NCBI RefSeq assembly: GCF_900148495.1
Contig: NZ_FTRU01000008.1
Coordinates: forward strand, 1,612,001 to 1,676,000
Direction: 5' to 3'
Source: Negativibacillus massiliensis
GTDB taxonomy: Bacteria > Bacillota > Clostridia > Oscillospirales > Ruminococcaceae
DNA: 64,000 nucleotides
Part shown: positions 63,959 through 64,000 of the stretch, one piece after another
How positions within the stretch are numbered: the first letter of the stretch is position 1
Layout of the letters: every line of letters starts with the position of its first letter
Program-made: the position numbers and the translations under genes
Notes under the pieces: generated by a model
What the model was told of the DNA's origin: nothing
Databases searched by the model: none
Seen by the model: only the letters and a program-made list of their open reading frames with translations

Positions 63959-64000
63959 ATGATAACAATCCGCAATGAAAAGCCACAAGATTATAAAATT
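63959..64000 (+). CDS. Start of a probable GNAT acetyltransferase (cut by window edge)
   Basis: ATG at 63959 with AAAGGAAG upstream opens a frame reading MITIRNEKPQDYKI, the usual beginning of a GNAT-family acetyltransferase, which continues beyond the window. Only 14 codons are visible. Confidence 0.5.
   Translation, partial: MITIRNEKPQDYKI

Overview
The window looks like the chromosome of an endospore-forming, anaerobic Firmicute of the class Clostridia, probably the Ruminococcaceae/Oscillospirales side (inference). Supporting signs are SpoIID, a complete nine-subunit V-type ATPase operon, an IspH-ribosomal protein S1 fusion, the DUF3793-flavodoxin pair, a DUF4093-type RNase M5, iron-containing alcohol dehydrogenases including a FucO-like enzyme, strong AGGAGG ribosome binding sites and frequent TTG starts. 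No rRNA, CRISPR array, prophage or intact insertion sequence was found.

Layout. 1-8560: a minus-strand surface-polysaccharide operon read leftward from a good promoter at 8524-8552: CapD/PglF-like dehydratase, Wzz-like protein, DegT aminotransferase, PglC-like phosphoglycosyl transferase and three glycosyltransferases, the last cut by the window edge. 8803-10095: a split ThrE-type amino-acid exporter. 10283-14914: plus-strand cation efflux protein, then cmk, plsC and ispH-rpsA. 15052-16845: isochorismatase-fold hydrolase and Xaa-Pro aminopeptidase. 17130-18218: minus-strand tRNA array (Val, Asp, Phe, Gly, Gly, Gly) with tandemly repeated terminators behind it. 18651-19145: ComEA-like protein. 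19437-28377: V-ATPase operon. 28431-29674: DUF3793 and flavodoxin behind a triple dyad operator candidate. 29808-34564: alcohol dehydrogenase, unknown proteins and an AlgI/AlgJ-like acyltransferase pair that has lost its signature catalytic residues. 34600-38843: RNase M5, holA, comEC and a small unknown gene.

38950-46044 is a mixed region: TspO, XRE regulator, a MATE exporter with an attenuator-like leader, a 2-hydroxyacid dehydrogenase, a lipoprotein, a possible immunity protein, a glutamine-amidotransferase-like hydrolase and a tocopherol-cyclase-like protein. 46118-46983 holds two tRNA-Ser genes with decayed tRNA-end repeats downstream. 47093-50389 is a metal-efflux module: a P1B ATPase with fourteen Cys/His-rich repeats and its ArsR/CadC-type repressor with two palindromic operators. 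50496-54931 carries spoIID, a membrane protein, a GPP34-like protein and larC1-larB (nickel-pincer cofactor), LarC1 having its own His-rich loop. 55135-64000 carries tandem M42 peptidases, a palindrome-rich gap, two paralogous GNAT proteins (one seemingly starting with ATC), a methionine-gamma-lyase-family protein, a TetR regulator, fucO, a low-molecular-weight phosphatase and two acetyltransferases.

The strongest leads are the MATE leader (8-codon ORF overlapping a terminator), the doubly residue-deficient MBOAT/DHHW pair, the triple TTAGC-N4-GCTAA dyad, the recently amplified metal-binding repeat array, and the duplicated sequence behind both tRNA clusters.
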